40,679 nt of DNA from a virus (IMGVR_UViG_3300012930_000018:1-40679); one strand, 5' to 3'. Positions 27,147-36,034 are shown, numbered from the stretch's first letter. Program-made: numbers and translations. Notes: a model not told the origin generated them from the letters alone.

Positions 27147-28922
27147 CTACCCGTAGAGATTCGACCAATCAACGCCGGAATCAAAGTCTGTCGGAAAGCC
27201 CGCGTCGATGGGAGAGCCATATTGATCAACACCACTGAGCGGATCCTCGTTGTAACCGAGCGGGTTTCCGCCGCCGCTTCCGAACACTCCTGGGAATTGC
27301 TGTCTCAACCATCCCGGAATGCCAGAATTCGCCCCGCCCATGAGCCCGCTCCCCAAGCCACTCAAGAGCCCGCCTTTGGTCATCCCCTGCGCGAGGATCG
27401 GTCCTTGCGCAAGGCGCGCGCCGCCAAGGGCGGCATTCGAACTCAGGCCCCCGAGATAGCCGCTCAGTTGCTGCTGCCCAAGCTGGCTCTGATCCAAGCC
27501 CAGCCCCGCGCCGCCCCAGCCCAGGGCCCGTTGCTGCATCTGATTCGCCATGTCCTGCGACATGCCGTAGGAGGAAATCTGGCGCTGGCGCGAGGCGTCG
27601 GCTTGCGCTTTCAGAAGCGAGGAATAGAGAGGATTCGCCGGACCATTGCCGGTATCCGCACCCACCCCCAAGCCCAATTGGCCCATGCCCTGCAACTGCG
27701 CAACCGCGTTTGCACGCTGTTCGGCTTCGCCCGGAGCCGCCTGCGCCTGGAGCTGGGCATACATCTGGTTGGACATTTGGTTCGGATCGAAGCTTCCGGC
27801 CGCTCCCGCGCCTGCCGCCGCGTTCCCCAGGTACTGATCGCGCAGGCCCTGGTATTGTGGCGACAGCGTAGACGTGAGGCCACCGGGACCCATAGTGGTG
27901 CTACCGGTGCCCGAGAAGATGTTGTACGGCTGGAATTGCCCGGCGGCCTGCGCGTTCCTCTGAGCTTCCTCGTAGGCTTTCAGTTGCTCATTGGCACCTG
28001 CGAGTTCCAAGCCGCCACCGAGGAGCCCGCCGAGTCCGGCGCTGCCGCCATCAGATGCTCTGGGTATGGCACCACTGCCCGGTGTAGGACTCGTATTCGC
28101 ATAATGCGGTGCCTGAGGGGCACCAAGCGCAGCATTCATCCCTTCCGTAACCGGCAGTCCACCGGCCGCAGCATCAATAATCCCGCCAGCCGCTTTATCA
28201 AGCCAACCCGAACTTGGACGATTTCTGTCTATATTGGCGTTGAATTGCTGCGGGCTCATCAAGCCCAGACTCATTGCCGTGCTATAACCCCCACGAGAGT
28301 CATCCTCATTGCCAACCGAGTAATAAGGGTTTCTCGCATTGGGATCAGCAGCGGCTTGCTGTTTCATCCAGGCATCGTATGAAGGAACATTCCCGCTTAC
28401 CTGCGTTCCGAGCCCATAGTTGTAGTAGCTAAGGGGAACCAAATCTTGAGGGGAATAGTTATATTGTGGGCCGCTTCCGCTATAGTCACGATAATTCTGC
28501 GTAAGCGCAGGCTGGGCCGCACCCCCGCTCATTAATCCGCCCGTGGGCGTCGAACCGCCGTAACCGCCACTTTCTATGAAATTCCTGGAGCCGCCCGCCA
28601 CATAATTGCCGCCCGGAGCCCCGCTCATCGGAATTCTGGTGGGATATCCGGATTGACCGCCCATGAAGCCGCCAGTCGGCATCGAACCCATACCCGCGCC
28701 TTCGTTGAAACCAGGGGTTCCGCCTGCATAGAAACGGGGCCTCGACCCCATCATGCCGCCGCCTTCGCTAAAACCGCCAGGAGTTCCGCCCGCATACATT
28801 TTCGAATCGGGGACAGGGCCAGCAGTAGACATTCCACCACCACCCCAGCCGCCATAGCCGCCGCCGTAGGAACCTGGACCGGGAGGTTGCAATCTCATTT
28901 GATTCGGGTCGATGTAATCCAT
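27147..28922 (-). CDS. Gly-rich virion protein, 591 aa
   Basis: The first 90 residues are extremely Gly-rich with the repeated block YAGGTPG (aa 43-49 and 65-71), each followed by a matching F-x-EG-x-GM segment, so the pair arose by local duplication. After a Pro/Tyr-rich stretch the protein becomes helical and Gln/Ala-rich (LQAQAAPGEAEQRANAVAQL), then ends Gly/Asn/Tyr-rich. It is the first of the three ejection-type proteins. The Gly-rich N-terminus might be flexible or adhesive. Confidence 0.65.
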   Translation of the reverse strand: MDYIDPNQMRLQPPGPGSYGGGYGGWGGGGMSTAGPVPDSKMYAGGTPGGFSEGGGMMGSRPRFYAGGTPGFNEGAGMGSMPTGGFMGGQSGYPTRIPMSGAPGGNYVAGGSRNFIESGGYGGSTPTGGLMSGGAAQPALTQNYRDYSGSGPQYNYSPQDLVPLSYYNYGLGTQVSGNVPSYDAWMKQQAAADPNARNPYYSVGNEDDSRGGYSTAMSLGLMSPQQFNANIDRNRPSSGWLDKAAGGIIDAAAGGLPVTEGMNAALGAPQAPHYANTSPTPGSGAIPRASDGGSAGLGGLLGGGLELAGANEQLKAYEEAQRNAQAAGQFQPYNIFSGTGSTTMGPGGLTSTLSPQYQGLRDQYLGNAAAGAGAAGSFDPNQMSNQMYAQLQAQAAPGEAEQRANAVAQLQGMGQLGLGVGADTGNGPANPLYSSLLKAQADASRQRQISSYGMSQDMANQMQQRALGWGGAGLGLDQSQLGQQQLSGYLGGLSSNAALGGARLAQGPILAQGMTKGGLLSGLGSGLMGGANSGIPGWLRQQFPGVFGSGGGNPLGYNEDPLSGVDQYGSPIDAGFPTDFDSGVDWSNLYG

Positions 28923-30425
28923 CTAAATCATCCTTCCGGGTTTCGCGTATGCGTCGATCTTGTGAAGCGCGAGTTGACTTCCCGAGATCGACGCGAGAAG
29001 TCCAATCGAAATAAGCTTTCCAGTAGAAGCGCCGGGAATCGAGATCTGATCGACGCCGACACCGCTTGAGTATTCAGCGATGTTGTATTCAGCGATGTTG
29101 TATTCAGCAGTCGCGTGCGGGGCCACCGTGACCGCAGCCGAGTAAGTGGTGCTCGCAAAATCCCAAAACCACTTTGCAGTAAAACTCTGGCCGTTCGCGC
29201 CGACCACCGTAAAGATCAGCTTTTTTAGAATGTCCTGACGCTCGGGCTCGCCAAACCCGAGCCAGGGCCCAATGAAATCGAAATCGTAGGAAGCGCCGTT
29301 ATCCTGATAACCCGAATATTTGCTAATGATCCCGCCGTGACCGAAATAGAGCGTGCGATCGCGTGAGGAAAGCATTGCCTTCGGATTGATCGCATTCCAA
29401 AACGTGACAGGATTCGAGCCATCTTCGAGCGTGCGGCGCACGTTGAAGCAAAAAGCAACCCCATTTGTCGGGAAATTGATGAGGTAGAAACCTTCGGCCT
29501 CGTGATAAACCGAGCGCGTCAGGTCCAAATTGTCCTGAGCCGCGTAAGACAGAAGCCCATCGCGGACATTCCTCGAAATGTCCTGCATCGGCATCGTGGT
29601 GGTCTGGATCGTGCGTTGCAGACTGCGAATCCCGGTATCGGAAAGAAAGTAGATATCCGTTCCGATGTTCTGCACCGAATCGCGCGCAATGCAGCCCACG
29701 CCCTTGATGACCTCAAGCAAGGTCATCGTGCTCGGCACGCTCGCGCCCTGATAGATCAGGATCGACTTGCGGCCGAAAATAATCAGGTATCCCTGGAAAG
29801 CGGCAAGCGCAACAACGCCATCCATGCCGTTTTGCCACACCGTATTCAGGTTCAGGGTTCCGGAAGTGCCCCCGGTCCAGTTCTGCCCGATCAGCGTGTC
29901 CGAAAAATACAGCGTGACCTTATCGGTGCTTGTATCCGCAACCCACAAGCGCCCAAAAGCGCCCAGCACGCAATTCCCCTGCGGCGGGGTGCCCGTGCCG
30001 CCGAGGGACAGAATCGTAACCATCGTGGCCCCGTCCCAGCGCAAGGGGGCATGCGCGCGCTGGAAAAACCACATGAAGTTGTTGAAGTTGACCGCCTGCC
30101 AGTTATTCGCCGTAATCGCAGTCGAGTAGACGCTGGTGAGCGTGGTTGAGCCCGAGTAGATGTTGTTGTTGGCGCAAGACAGAAACCCGGTGGTGCTCGT
30201 GTTCGAGACGTACTCGAATATCTGTTGGATGTTGGGCGTGCCCCCAAGGGGCGAGCTGGTGACGGCTATGTAGCCTTTGCGGCTCGACGTGCGCCCGGCT
30301 GCATCCTGAACGGTGTTCAAGTTGTTCAGGCAAAAACGCGGGTCGAGCGCGTCTATTGAGGTTTGAGTATTGAGGCCGTAAGTGCCAGGAGCGATGATCG
30401 AAAAAGCCCGCTCCGTCGCCGCCAC
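28923..30425 (-). CDS. Tail hub / DNA-stabilisation protein (P22 gp10-like), 500 aa
   Basis: The GTG at 30425 overlaps the adaptor stop (TAGTG) and has GGAGGT six bases upstream, which fixes the start. The product, VAATERAFSIIAPGTYGLNT and onward, is a beta-propeller-like protein with repeats of hydrophobic strands, typical of the hub that closes the portal channel in podoviruses (P22 gp10, T7 gp12-like tail tubes). It lies directly after the adaptor. A short in-frame tandem repeat (EYNIA) lies near its C-terminus. Confidence 0.75.
   Translation of the reverse strand: MAATERAFSIIAPGTYGLNTQTSIDALDPRFCLNNLNTVQDAAGRTSSRKGYIAVTSSPLGGTPNIQQIFEYVSNTSTTGFLSCANNNIYSGSTTLTSVYSTAITANNWQAVNFNNFMWFFQRAHAPLRWDGATMVTILSLGGTGTPPQGNCVLGAFGRLWVADTSTDKVTLYFSDTLIGQNWTGGTSGTLNLNTVWQNGMDGVVALAAFQGYLIIFGRKSILIYQGASVPSTMTLLEVIKGVGCIARDSVQNIGTDIYFLSDTGIRSLQRTIQTTTMPMQDISRNVRDGLLSYAAQDNLDLTRSVYHEAEGFYLINFPTNGVAFCFNVRRTLEDGSNPVTFWNAINPKAMLSSRDRTLYFGHGGIISKYSGYQDNGASYDFDFIGPWLGFGEPERQDILKKLIFTVVGANGQSFTAKWFWDFASTTYSAAVTVAPHATAEYNIAEYNIAEYSSGVGVDQISIPGASTGKLISIGLLASISGSQLALHKIDAYAKPGRMI
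29071..29109 (-). repeat. 15-base in-frame tandem repeat
   Basis: TATTCAGCGATGTTG occurs twice at 29071-29085 and 29086-29100 with a partial third to 29109. It codes EYNIAEYNIAEYS in the hub protein, a slippage-prone stretch. Confidence 0.85.
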
Positions 30426-31093
30426 TAGCAGACCTCCCAAATAATCTCGTCCTCGACGTGCTGCGCGTCCATCGCGATGTAGTCGCCCAGGCAGGAGCGA
30501 TACATCTGCCATTGTTCGGCTGTTCCCGTGCCGCCATCTTCACCACGCTCCGCAATCGCGCGCGCCCAGGCTCCCAGCTCAACCGGGAGCGAGGCTATAT
30601 CGAAGGTATCGGAATAAGCAGCAAGATCCACCTGGGGAATGACCAGCCCGAGCTTGAGGGAATACACTCCATCGGGAGTCGGGTACAGCTCTAGGCCCGG
30701 ATCGCCGGACGAATTGATGCCAATCAAGCGATACCAGTTCGGGATTTGGTTGTTGACGGTGTAGGTCTGAACGGCTTCCTCGAACTGCCCTTGTGGCCAA
30801 GGAATGATCCAGGTGCGATTGGTCGCATTCCAAATGATCTTGCGCCGGTCGTAAAACCGATAGCGCTGGCCGGCACCCGTAACCGTATAAAGCGAGGTCG
30901 CCGCCATGGTTGCAACAGTTTTGGTCTGGCGCAGCGCCGTCCAGTCCCAGGCATCCTCGACCTCCTGCTTCGCCTCATTCACGAATTTCAGGATGAGTTG
31001 CGGATAGGTATTGGAAAAGGTCGAAGAGTTGACCTGAGACTCGCGTAGGCGCGCGAGTACGGCGTTCACAATGTTGAGCGCCGTGGTGCTCAC
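30425..31093 (-). CDS. Head-tail adaptor / tail tube protein, 222 aa
   Basis: Starts MSTTALNIVNAVLARLRESQ and contains YPQLILKFVNEAKQEVEDAW, the first two helices of the podovirus adaptor (gp4/gp11-like) that docks below the portal. The later part holds beta strands and WIIPWPQGQFEEAVQTY. Length near that of T7 gp11. It lies just before the hub gene, as in related phages. Confidence 0.8.
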   Translation of the reverse strand: MSTTALNIVNAVLARLRESQVNSSTFSNTYPQLILKFVNEAKQEVEDAWDWTALRQTKTVATMAATSLYTVTGAGQRYRFYDRRKIIWNATNRTWIIPWPQGQFEEAVQTYTVNNQIPNWYRLIGINSSGDPGLELYPTPDGVYSLKLGLVIPQVDLAAYSDTFDIASLPVELGAWARAIAERGEDGGTGTAEQWQMYRSCLGDYIAMDAQHVEDEIIWEVC

Positions 31094-31297
31094 CTAGTTC
31101 CCCTGGAAAACGGCTTTCGGCCTGCCCCGGATCTTGATGAACTTGGGTTCCACGAGAATATGGGTCGTCTCGGAAACCTCCATCCAATCGTTCGAAGCCC
31201 GACGAATGTCCGGTACGTCCCACTCTTCGAATTCGAGCGTGGGCCCCGGCTTTTCCTTTGAGAACGGATGACCGATGAAAGAAAATTTGAATTTCAT
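31094..31297 (-). CDS. Small virion-operon protein, 67 aa
   Basis: Begins MKFKFSFIGHPFSKEKPGPT and is beta-rich with a basic C-terminal end (KIRGRPKAVFQGN). It sits between the decoration-like and adaptor genes with no gap to either. No family recognised; a minor head-completion part is likely by position. Confidence 0.65.
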   Translation of the reverse strand: MKFKFSFIGHPFSKEKPGPTLEFEEWDVPDIRRASNDWMEVSETTHILVEPKFIKIRGRPKAVFQGN

Positions 31298-31298
31298 T

Positions 31299-31700
31299 TC
31301 ATGCGGTCCGGGTGAACACGTAGGCTGTTCCGCTTGAGAAGATCAGTGTGAATCGACCGATCCCCGTGACTCCAGCCGCAACAGTCAATTGACCGAAAGA
31401 CGCAGCGGTGGTATTCGCGGCATCGCTCTTTATGCCGTTGACTGCTACCGCAATCGTGACGGTGTTTGCCCCGGCCGTATTGTCGATGTAGAGGTCATGC
31501 ACGAGCCCTTGCGTTGCGCCAAGCTGCGCACCGAGCAACGTGCCCGTAGGCAGCGTGATCGTGACAGCCGCAGCCGATGTGGAAGTGATATAGCCGGTCG
31601 CGACTTGCGCCGCCGTTGCCGTTGCTGTTGCGTTAATAGCAACCGGCGTGTGGCTCACAAGGAGCGCGTCAATCGGGAGTCCTGGGCTTTGTCGAGACAT
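31299..31700 (-). CDS. Head decoration-like beta protein, 133 aa
   Basis: An Ala/Thr/Gly-rich beta-sheet protein, beginning MSRQSPGLPIDALLVSHTPV, with strands such as AAVTITLPTGTLLGAQLGAT and TLIFSSGTAYVFTRTA. Its place directly after the major capsid gene and its small size suit a capsid decoration or stabilising protein. The leader terminator 31720-31749 lies between, so it would be made in smaller amounts than the capsid. Confidence 0.65.
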   Translation of the reverse strand: MSRQSPGLPIDALLVSHTPVAINATATATAAQVATGYITSTSAAAVTITLPTGTLLGAQLGATQGLVHDLYIDNTAGANTVTIAVAVNGIKSDAANTTAASFGQLTVAAGVTGIGRFTLIFSSGTAYVFTRTA

Positions 31701-31718
31701 TGGAACTTTCCTTTTTCA

Positions 31719-31749
31719 AAAAAATGGGCCGGGATTGCCCCGGCCCATC
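31719..31749 (-). terminator. Terminator after the capsid gene
   Basis: Read leftward, ATGGGCCGGG pairs with CCCGGCCCAT (31725-31734 with 31740-31749) and is followed by TTTTTTT. A strong, likely leaky stop right after the capsid gene, as in T7 after its capsid gene, would raise capsid mRNA relative to downstream genes. Confidence 0.8.
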
Positions 31750-31759
31750 ATGCGGAGGG

Positions 31760-32674
31760 TTATGCCGGTACTGCGAGCGGGATCGCCCCGTTGTCCCGCA
31801 ATTCCGCAACCCCGTACAAGCAGTCGGCGGTAAAGAGGTCAGACAGGTATTCCTGCTTGTATTGGCTTTGGGTGCGGACTTCCTCTTGCATCGCAAGAGC
31901 CGTCCACGCCTTGTGCCCCATCAGCGCGATCCGAGCTGCGCCGGTTGCCGTGTCGGCGTTGGAAGTGACAAAAACGGGAATGCCGTAAATGTCGCCCAGC
32001 TTGCCGTTGCGGATGGTGTTGCCGGTAGCCGCCTCTCCGACGAATGCCTGTTCCGTAAAGCGGCTGATACCCATGAGGGTATTGCGGCTCGACGGGGGCA
32101 CGAGGAAAAACCGATCCATCATCGGATAATCCGCGTCGTCAAAGCGCTGAATCGTGCGCCGGATAGCGGCGTCGGTCAGGGCCGTTTGATTGGGCGTGCC
32201 CGAAGTGTAGGCGGTCGTTCCGTCGCCACCGATGAAGGCACCGCCATAGGCAGCGGTTCCCGCTCCGCCATTGGCGGAACGTCCGAGCTGAACGAGGTCG
32301 GTATCGACTTGCTTCGCAAGAGCGTAGCCCGCATCATCCGTATGCGCTTGGCGCAGCGAATCAAGGGCCTGCTTCTCGACGATATCCTCAATGAGGATCG
32401 AATACTCGAACCACTTGTTGATGGTGATCGAGGTCGTGCCGTGCGTCGGGGCGACCAGCGTCACTTGCGAGCCCTGCGCCTTGGCGGACGCCGAGCTGCG
32501 GGTAAAGTTCGGCACGTTGATGACGGAACCGCGCTTACCCGTCATATTGAAACGTGTCACCAGGTTCGCCAGAACAAGGTTTGCCTTGAACGTGGCGATA
32601 ACCTCATCCGACCAAAGCTGCGGGATGTAATTTGCCGCAGTCGTGGTGGTGGTGTTATTGGTTCCAAGAGGCAT
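31760..32674 (-). CDS. Major capsid protein, 304 aa
   Basis: Contains YIPQLWSDEVIATFKANLVL, GKRGSVINVPNF, TSITINKWFEYSILIEDI, YGIPVFVTSNADTATGAARI and ALMGHKAWTALAMQEEV, the usual order of N-arm, E-loop, P-domain and A-domain of HK97-fold podovirus major capsid proteins. It follows the scaffold gene and is followed by a strong terminator. It forms the icosahedral head shell. The size and order are usual. Confidence 0.88.
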   Translation of the reverse strand: MPLGTNNTTTTTAANYIPQLWSDEVIATFKANLVLANLVTRFNMTGKRGSVINVPNFTRSSASAKAQGSQVTLVAPTHGTTSITINKWFEYSILIEDIVEKQALDSLRQAHTDDAGYALAKQVDTDLVQLGRSANGGAGTAAYGGAFIGGDGTTAYTSGTPNQTALTDAAIRRTIQRFDDADYPMMDRFFLVPPSSRNTLMGISRFTEQAFVGEAATGNTIRNGKLGDIYGIPVFVTSNADTATGAARIALMGHKAWTALAMQEEVRTQSQYKQEYLSDLFTADCLYGVAELRDNGAIPLAVPA

Positions 32675-32685
32675 TGCTTACTCCT

Positions 32686-33399
32686 TTACTTGACTCGCCC
32701 CTGCGCATACAGCTCGCTAACGTTCAGCGAGTTGTATTTCTCGGGGTCTGAGGTTTTCAACCGCATCAGATCCATTCGTGAATAGATTTTCTTGCCGGAT
32801 ACGCCCGCATTGCCCGTATCGACCTTGGCGGTCTTGAGGGCTTCGTCGTTCTTCTGCTGCGTTTGCTGCTCGGCTTTGGCAGTCTTGGCGATGGTCTGCC
32901 GTTCCTTCCAGGTGGTGAGCAAAAAATCCGCAGCTTCGAAGTCGTACCCGCCGTCCGCTTGCGCATACAAGTGTTGCGCCTTCGGAGACTCGCCAATCCA
33001 CTTCAGGAACTCATCGCTTTTGGCGACTTCCTGGTAGTCGGGATGCTTGGCTCTCAAAGTCGCAACCATCGTTTGCTTTTTCAGCGTTTCGGCGTTTTGA
33101 GCGAGCGCCTGAATAGCGGGGTTCGACAAAATCTTTTGGTCGATCGCTTTGTCGGGGTCGGCAAAAAAATCCGCCTTCTCTTCCTTCGGACCAACCTGGG
33201 TCAACAGCACCCTGTCGATCAGCTTTCTCTGTTCGCCCAGCTCATGCCCTTGACGGGTCAGTGCGCGCTCAAGCTTTAGCTTTTCGGCATTCGCCTTTTC
33301 CAAAGCCTCTTGCAGCACTTTCGGGTCCGGTTGTTGTTGCTGGGTGTCGTCCTGTGTTTCCTGATCGTCTTGCTGGGTCGCAGCAACGTCATCAGCCAT
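32686..33399 (-). CDS. Scaffold protein, 237 aa
   Basis: Acidic Gln-rich N-terminus (DDVAATQQDDQETQDDTQQQ), then a long coiled coil (about aa 30-70), a helical middle, and basic C-terminal NSLNVSELYAQGRVK. This is the layout of podovirus scaffolds, which guide capsid assembly and leave the head. It lies 11 bases upstream of the capsid gene. The C-terminus would bind the coat protein. Confidence 0.85.
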   Translation of the reverse strand: MADDVAATQQDDQETQDDTQQQQPDPKVLQEALEKANAEKLKLERALTRQGHELGEQRKLIDRVLLTQVGPKEEKADFFADPDKAIDQKILSNPAIQALAQNAETLKKQTMVATLRAKHPDYQEVAKSDEFLKWIGESPKAQHLYAQADGGYDFEAADFLLTTWKERQTIAKTAKAEQQTQQKNDEALKTAKVDTGNAGVSGKKIYSRMDLMRLKTSDPEKYNSLNVSELYAQGRVK

Positions 33400-33628
33400 C
33401 TTTAGATTCCTTTTTCAGTTGATCCGAATGAGCGCGCGCCCACCTGTCTCCCAAGGTCGGGAAAGCGTCGGCGTTGATGCCCATGCGTAGATCGAAATGC
33501 GGAGCGGAAACTTTGTAGACCGCCTGCGCTCCGCACGCGCAAGGGACCGTCGCGGTTCGCGGCTCGCGCAGGCAAAGGATCTCCCGCACGATGCCGCAAA
33601 CCGCGCATTTGTATTCAAAAATCGGCAT
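33392..33628 (-). CDS. FmdB-type zinc-ribbon protein, 78 aa
   Basis: The N-terminus MPIFEYKCAVCGIVREI and a later CACGAQAVYKVSAPHF make the zinc ribbon of the FmdB family, small bacterial regulatory proteins. It overlaps the scaffold start and the upstream gene stop (TAATG). A phage copy in the structural operon is unusual; it might bind a nucleic acid or a partner protein. The C-terminus is polar. Confidence 0.75.
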   Translation of the reverse strand: MPIFEYKCAVCGIVREILCLREPRTATVPCACGAQAVYKVSAPHFDLRMGINADAFPTLGDRWARAHSDQLKKESKDG

Positions 33629-34023
33629 TAACGGCCGGTGACTTTCAGCTCGAACTCGTCCAGGCCAGATGCGAGCTGCATGAATTCATCGAATCCATGT
33701 TTGCTGTCCGCGATCGCCGTCACGCCATCCATGCGCGCGAAACTCTCGGCTATGCAAACGCAGGCCATCGAATCAACCTCTTTATTGCCCTTATGAAAAA
33801 GCACACGGTCGTGGCCTGGGACAAGGACCTCGAAAGTCTCGTATCCCCCGTGATGGTAGAAATCGCGATGGCAACGATAGGTGCCCGCTCCAATTACGGT
33901 CTGAAGATTCGGAAAGGTCCGCTCGACGGAAACCGCGAATGGTTTTCTGTCCCAAAGCAGCACGCTGAAACAGCCCTCTTCGATCTTCGCAACAGTCTTT
34001 AGCTCCATTTCGTCAAAACCCAT
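33628..34023 (-). CDS. DUF5675-like protein, 131 aa
   Basis: The sequence LWDRKPFAVSVERTFPN, then TVIGAGTYRCHRDFYHHGGY, ETFEVLVPGHDRVLFHKGNK and DSMACVCIAESFAR has the strand order and His/Gly-rich turn typical of DUF5675, an uncharacterised phage family. It starts at a divergent gap opposite the plus-strand gene at 34181. The family assignment is from pattern recall and is uncertain. It might bind a cell-wall or phage partner. Confidence 0.65.
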   Translation of the reverse strand: MGFDEMELKTVAKIEEGCFSVLLWDRKPFAVSVERTFPNLQTVIGAGTYRCHRDFYHHGGYETFEVLVPGHDRVLFHKGNKEVDSMACVCIAESFARMDGVTAIADSKHGFDEFMQLASGLDEFELKVTGR

Positions 34024-34119
34024 GTCAAGCTTTTTCTTTCGCGAGAAAAATCAATGGCACGATTTCATTAAGTGCTTGATCGTTCGTTGCGAAACGCAAA
34101 ATCGAAAAAGTCGATTTGC

Positions 34120-34174
34120 TAAAATAGATATACCGCGCTGAAGAATCGCGGAACTTTTCAACCCTACCGGGAGA
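34120..34174 (+). promoter_or_regulatory. Promoter and leader of the plus-strand inserted gene
   Basis: A TAAAAT box at 34120-34125 could be a -10; no convincing -35. It is followed by a CCGCG/CGCGG hairpin (34133-34137 with 34147-34151) and TCAACCCTACCGGGAGA (34158-34174), which is identical over 17 bases to 4022-4038. The ribosome site lies 7 bases before the ATG at 34181. A shorter leader than elements 1-4, without the GGTGC stem. Confidence 0.5.
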
Positions 34175-34180
34175 TTGAAA

Positions 34181-34543
34181 ATGGAACAGAACGAACACAA
34201 AGTCACGGCGTCTCTGCCGTCCGACCCGTTCGACAAATTGCTGTCGCGGCTGATCGGACTACCGAATGGAGCGCACGCGCAGCCTACTGTCGTACAGGCT
34301 ATGGACTTCTACGGCCACACCACGTCATTCATGATCCAGACCGTGCGGACCGATGAGGGGGTGACGGCGTTCGTCACTCAGGTCAACGCACAAGGATCGG
34401 TGCGCACCATCCTGCCGCAGAATGTCCTCGCAGTGATCGACCGGCAGCGAGCGGCCATCACGACCAAGCTACGGCGCAGACACGGCAAACGCATCGCAGA
34501 GGAACGCATGGCAGCGGGCATCAAGCCCGGCTTCATGAAATAA
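34181..34543 (+). CDS. Conserved phage protein inserted against the late operon, 120 aa
   Basis: The product begins MEQNEHKVTASLPSDPFDKL and ends in RRRHGKRIAEERMAAGIKPG. The middle contains MDFYGHTTSFMIQTVRTDEG and FVTQVNAQG, a familiar uncharacterised family in proteobacterial phages. It is the only rightward gene among the virion genes, with its own leader, so it behaves as a moron. A GGCCG/CGGCC hairpin followed by TTTCTTTTTC at 34564-34595, inside the next gene, could stop it. Confidence 0.75.
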   Translation: MEQNEHKVTASLPSDPFDKLLSRLIGLPNGAHAQPTVVQAMDFYGHTTSFMIQTVRTDEGVTAFVTQVNAQGSVRTILPQNVLAVIDRQRAAITTKLRRRHGKRIAEERMAAGIKPGFMK

Positions 34544-34551
34544 GTCAGTAA

Positions 34552-34824
34552 CTAGGCGGTGCCGGCCGGCGTTTCGGCGTCGGCCGTTTCTTTTTCTTCA
34601 TCCTGAAGCTCCTGATATCCACGCCGTACCTGATCGGGCCATCCAAGCGCCCATTCGATCAGGGATAGCTCGCCCTGCTTGAAGCGCAGCTCGTCAGCAT
34701 CCAGGCCCTTGATGCGATCGGTTGCCGCGCGCATCTCCTGGAGCTGCGCGGCGAAATGTTTCCAGCCTTCGGAGACAAACATATCGAGCTGGGACTCGTA
34801 ATACTTTTGTTCATCAGGGCTCAT
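34552..34824 (-). CDS. Small helical virion-operon protein, 90 aa
   Basis: Starts MSPDEQKYYESQLDMFVSEG at the ATG at 34824; the TTG two codons upstream is less likely. Highly helical, with ALGWPDQVRRGYQELQDEEK near the end. The pattern GWKHF.AQLQEM is known from small podovirus proteins that lie near head genes. The start overlaps the end of the 406-residue gene. Confidence 0.7.
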   Translation of the reverse strand: MSPDEQKYYESQLDMFVSEGWKHFAAQLQEMRAATDRIKGLDADELRFKQGELSLIEWALGWPDQVRRGYQELQDEEKETADAETPAGTA

Positions 34825-36034
34825 CGGCAATCGCCAGAATCATTAGAACCGCCATCAAGTCATCGTCCTCAAGCTCGACCAGCCGCCCCTCTATTGCGGC
34901 GCGCGCCGCTGCCACCGTCTCGAAATGGACGTTGTATGCGTGAGTGATGGCGTCCAGCGCCGAGAGGGTTGCCAGCTCGCGCGTGAGTTCGGGCTTGCCG
35001 GGTTGCTCGGCTTCATGGATCGTCTCGCGAACGGATTCGAGGAAAACGGCTTCATCTGCGTCCTCCCCGAGGATCGTTTCGACATAAGGTTTCGAGATAA
35101 CCCAGCGGCGACCCGCCTTGCCGTGGAGAATTCCACCGCCCCCGCCGCCGCTTGGCGGGATGATGGCGCTCGGGCTGAACGTGCTCGGAGTCCAAAGCGT
35201 CGAAGTGTTGCCGCTCGGATCGAACTGCGGCGGCACCGTAGCGATGGGTGTAACGCTCGCACCCAGGATAACCGGCGCGGCCAAGAGCGCGGGCTGGATC
35301 TGCGGCGCAAGTTGACTTGGATCTGTTTGCGAAGCGCCAGCTATAAACGGCGGGACGCTCGGGCGCTGTCCGGTAACGACTGAGCGCCAGACAATACTGG
35401 TCGGCCGATACTCGTTCTGTGGCGGAATCGAAAAGAATTCCGCCGTGGGATTCGCGACGATCGGTGCGGCAACCAGCGCTTGCTGGATCTGTGCCGCAAG
35501 TTGGGTCGGATCTGTTTGCGACGCCGAAACGAATTTTCCGAGAACGCCCGGAATAGCAGGGGGCGTAAAAGCGGATTTCCAAACGAGTGCCGATCCTTGC
35601 CGAGGATCGTCCTGTCGCGTAAAAATCGTTGGCGGTACGGGGCCCTGATTTGCTTGTGTTCCGCCTACAGCCCAGCCGCTAATCGACAGGTCAACCGATT
35701 CTGGAGAGGCCCAAATCGAGCGCAGCGGCACCGCAACAGAAAGCGCCGGCGGAGTCCTCGCGGAACCCCAAATATTGCTTTTCGCGCCTTCGGCTTGGTA
35801 AATCGCCTGGGCATGAGTTCCAAAACTATACTCGGCTGCATTTGCTTGCCCTTGCGGTGTTACAGCCGAAGCGACAACGAACGCAAAGCCAGCGATCAGT
35901 CCATAGTCCGCTAGCTGTGGCGCGTTGCTATTGAAAACAAAACTCCCCAGCGGCCCGATATTTGGTCCGGCAGTGATCTGAGGCGAAACCGGACGCCAGT
36001 ACGGCCTGGGACCGGGCCCCTGCTGAAACGGCAT
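34814..36034 (-). CDS. Repeat-containing virion-operon protein, 406 aa
   Basis: The N-terminal two thirds is a Pro/Ala/Gln-rich stretch with repeats such as QTDPTQLAAQIQQALVAAP and QTDPSQLAPQIQPALLAAP. A Gly6 linker leads to a helical C-terminal domain (ILGEDADEAVFLESVRETIH). The N-terminal repeats include ADYGLIAGFAFVVASAV, which could be membrane-inserting. Such long proline-rich proteins are found in several podovirus head or tail regions with unknown job. It overlaps both neighbours. Confidence 0.65.
   Translation of the reverse strand: MPFQQGPGPRPYWRPVSPQITAGPNIGPLGSFVFNSNAPQLADYGLIAGFAFVVASAVTPQGQANAAEYSFGTHAQAIYQAEGAKSNIWGSARTPPALSVAVPLRSIWASPESVDLSISGWAVGGTQANQGPVPPTIFTRQDDPRQGSALVWKSAFTPPAIPGVLGKFVSASQTDPTQLAAQIQQALVAAPIVANPTAEFFSIPPQNEYRPTSIVWRSVVTGQRPSVPPFIAGASQTDPSQLAPQIQPALLAAPVILGASVTPIATVPPQFDPSGNTSTLWTPSTFSPSAIIPPSGGGGGGILHGKAGRRWVISKPYVETILGEDADEAVFLESVRETIHEAEQPGKPELTRELATLSALDAITHAYNVHFETVAAARAAIEGRLVELEDDDLMAVLMILAIADEP

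Noticed and set aside
27099-28382. 427-residue plus-strand frame opposite the Gly-rich protein
   Set aside because: Arises from codon bias of the opposite strand; Arg/Ala-rich, no motif.
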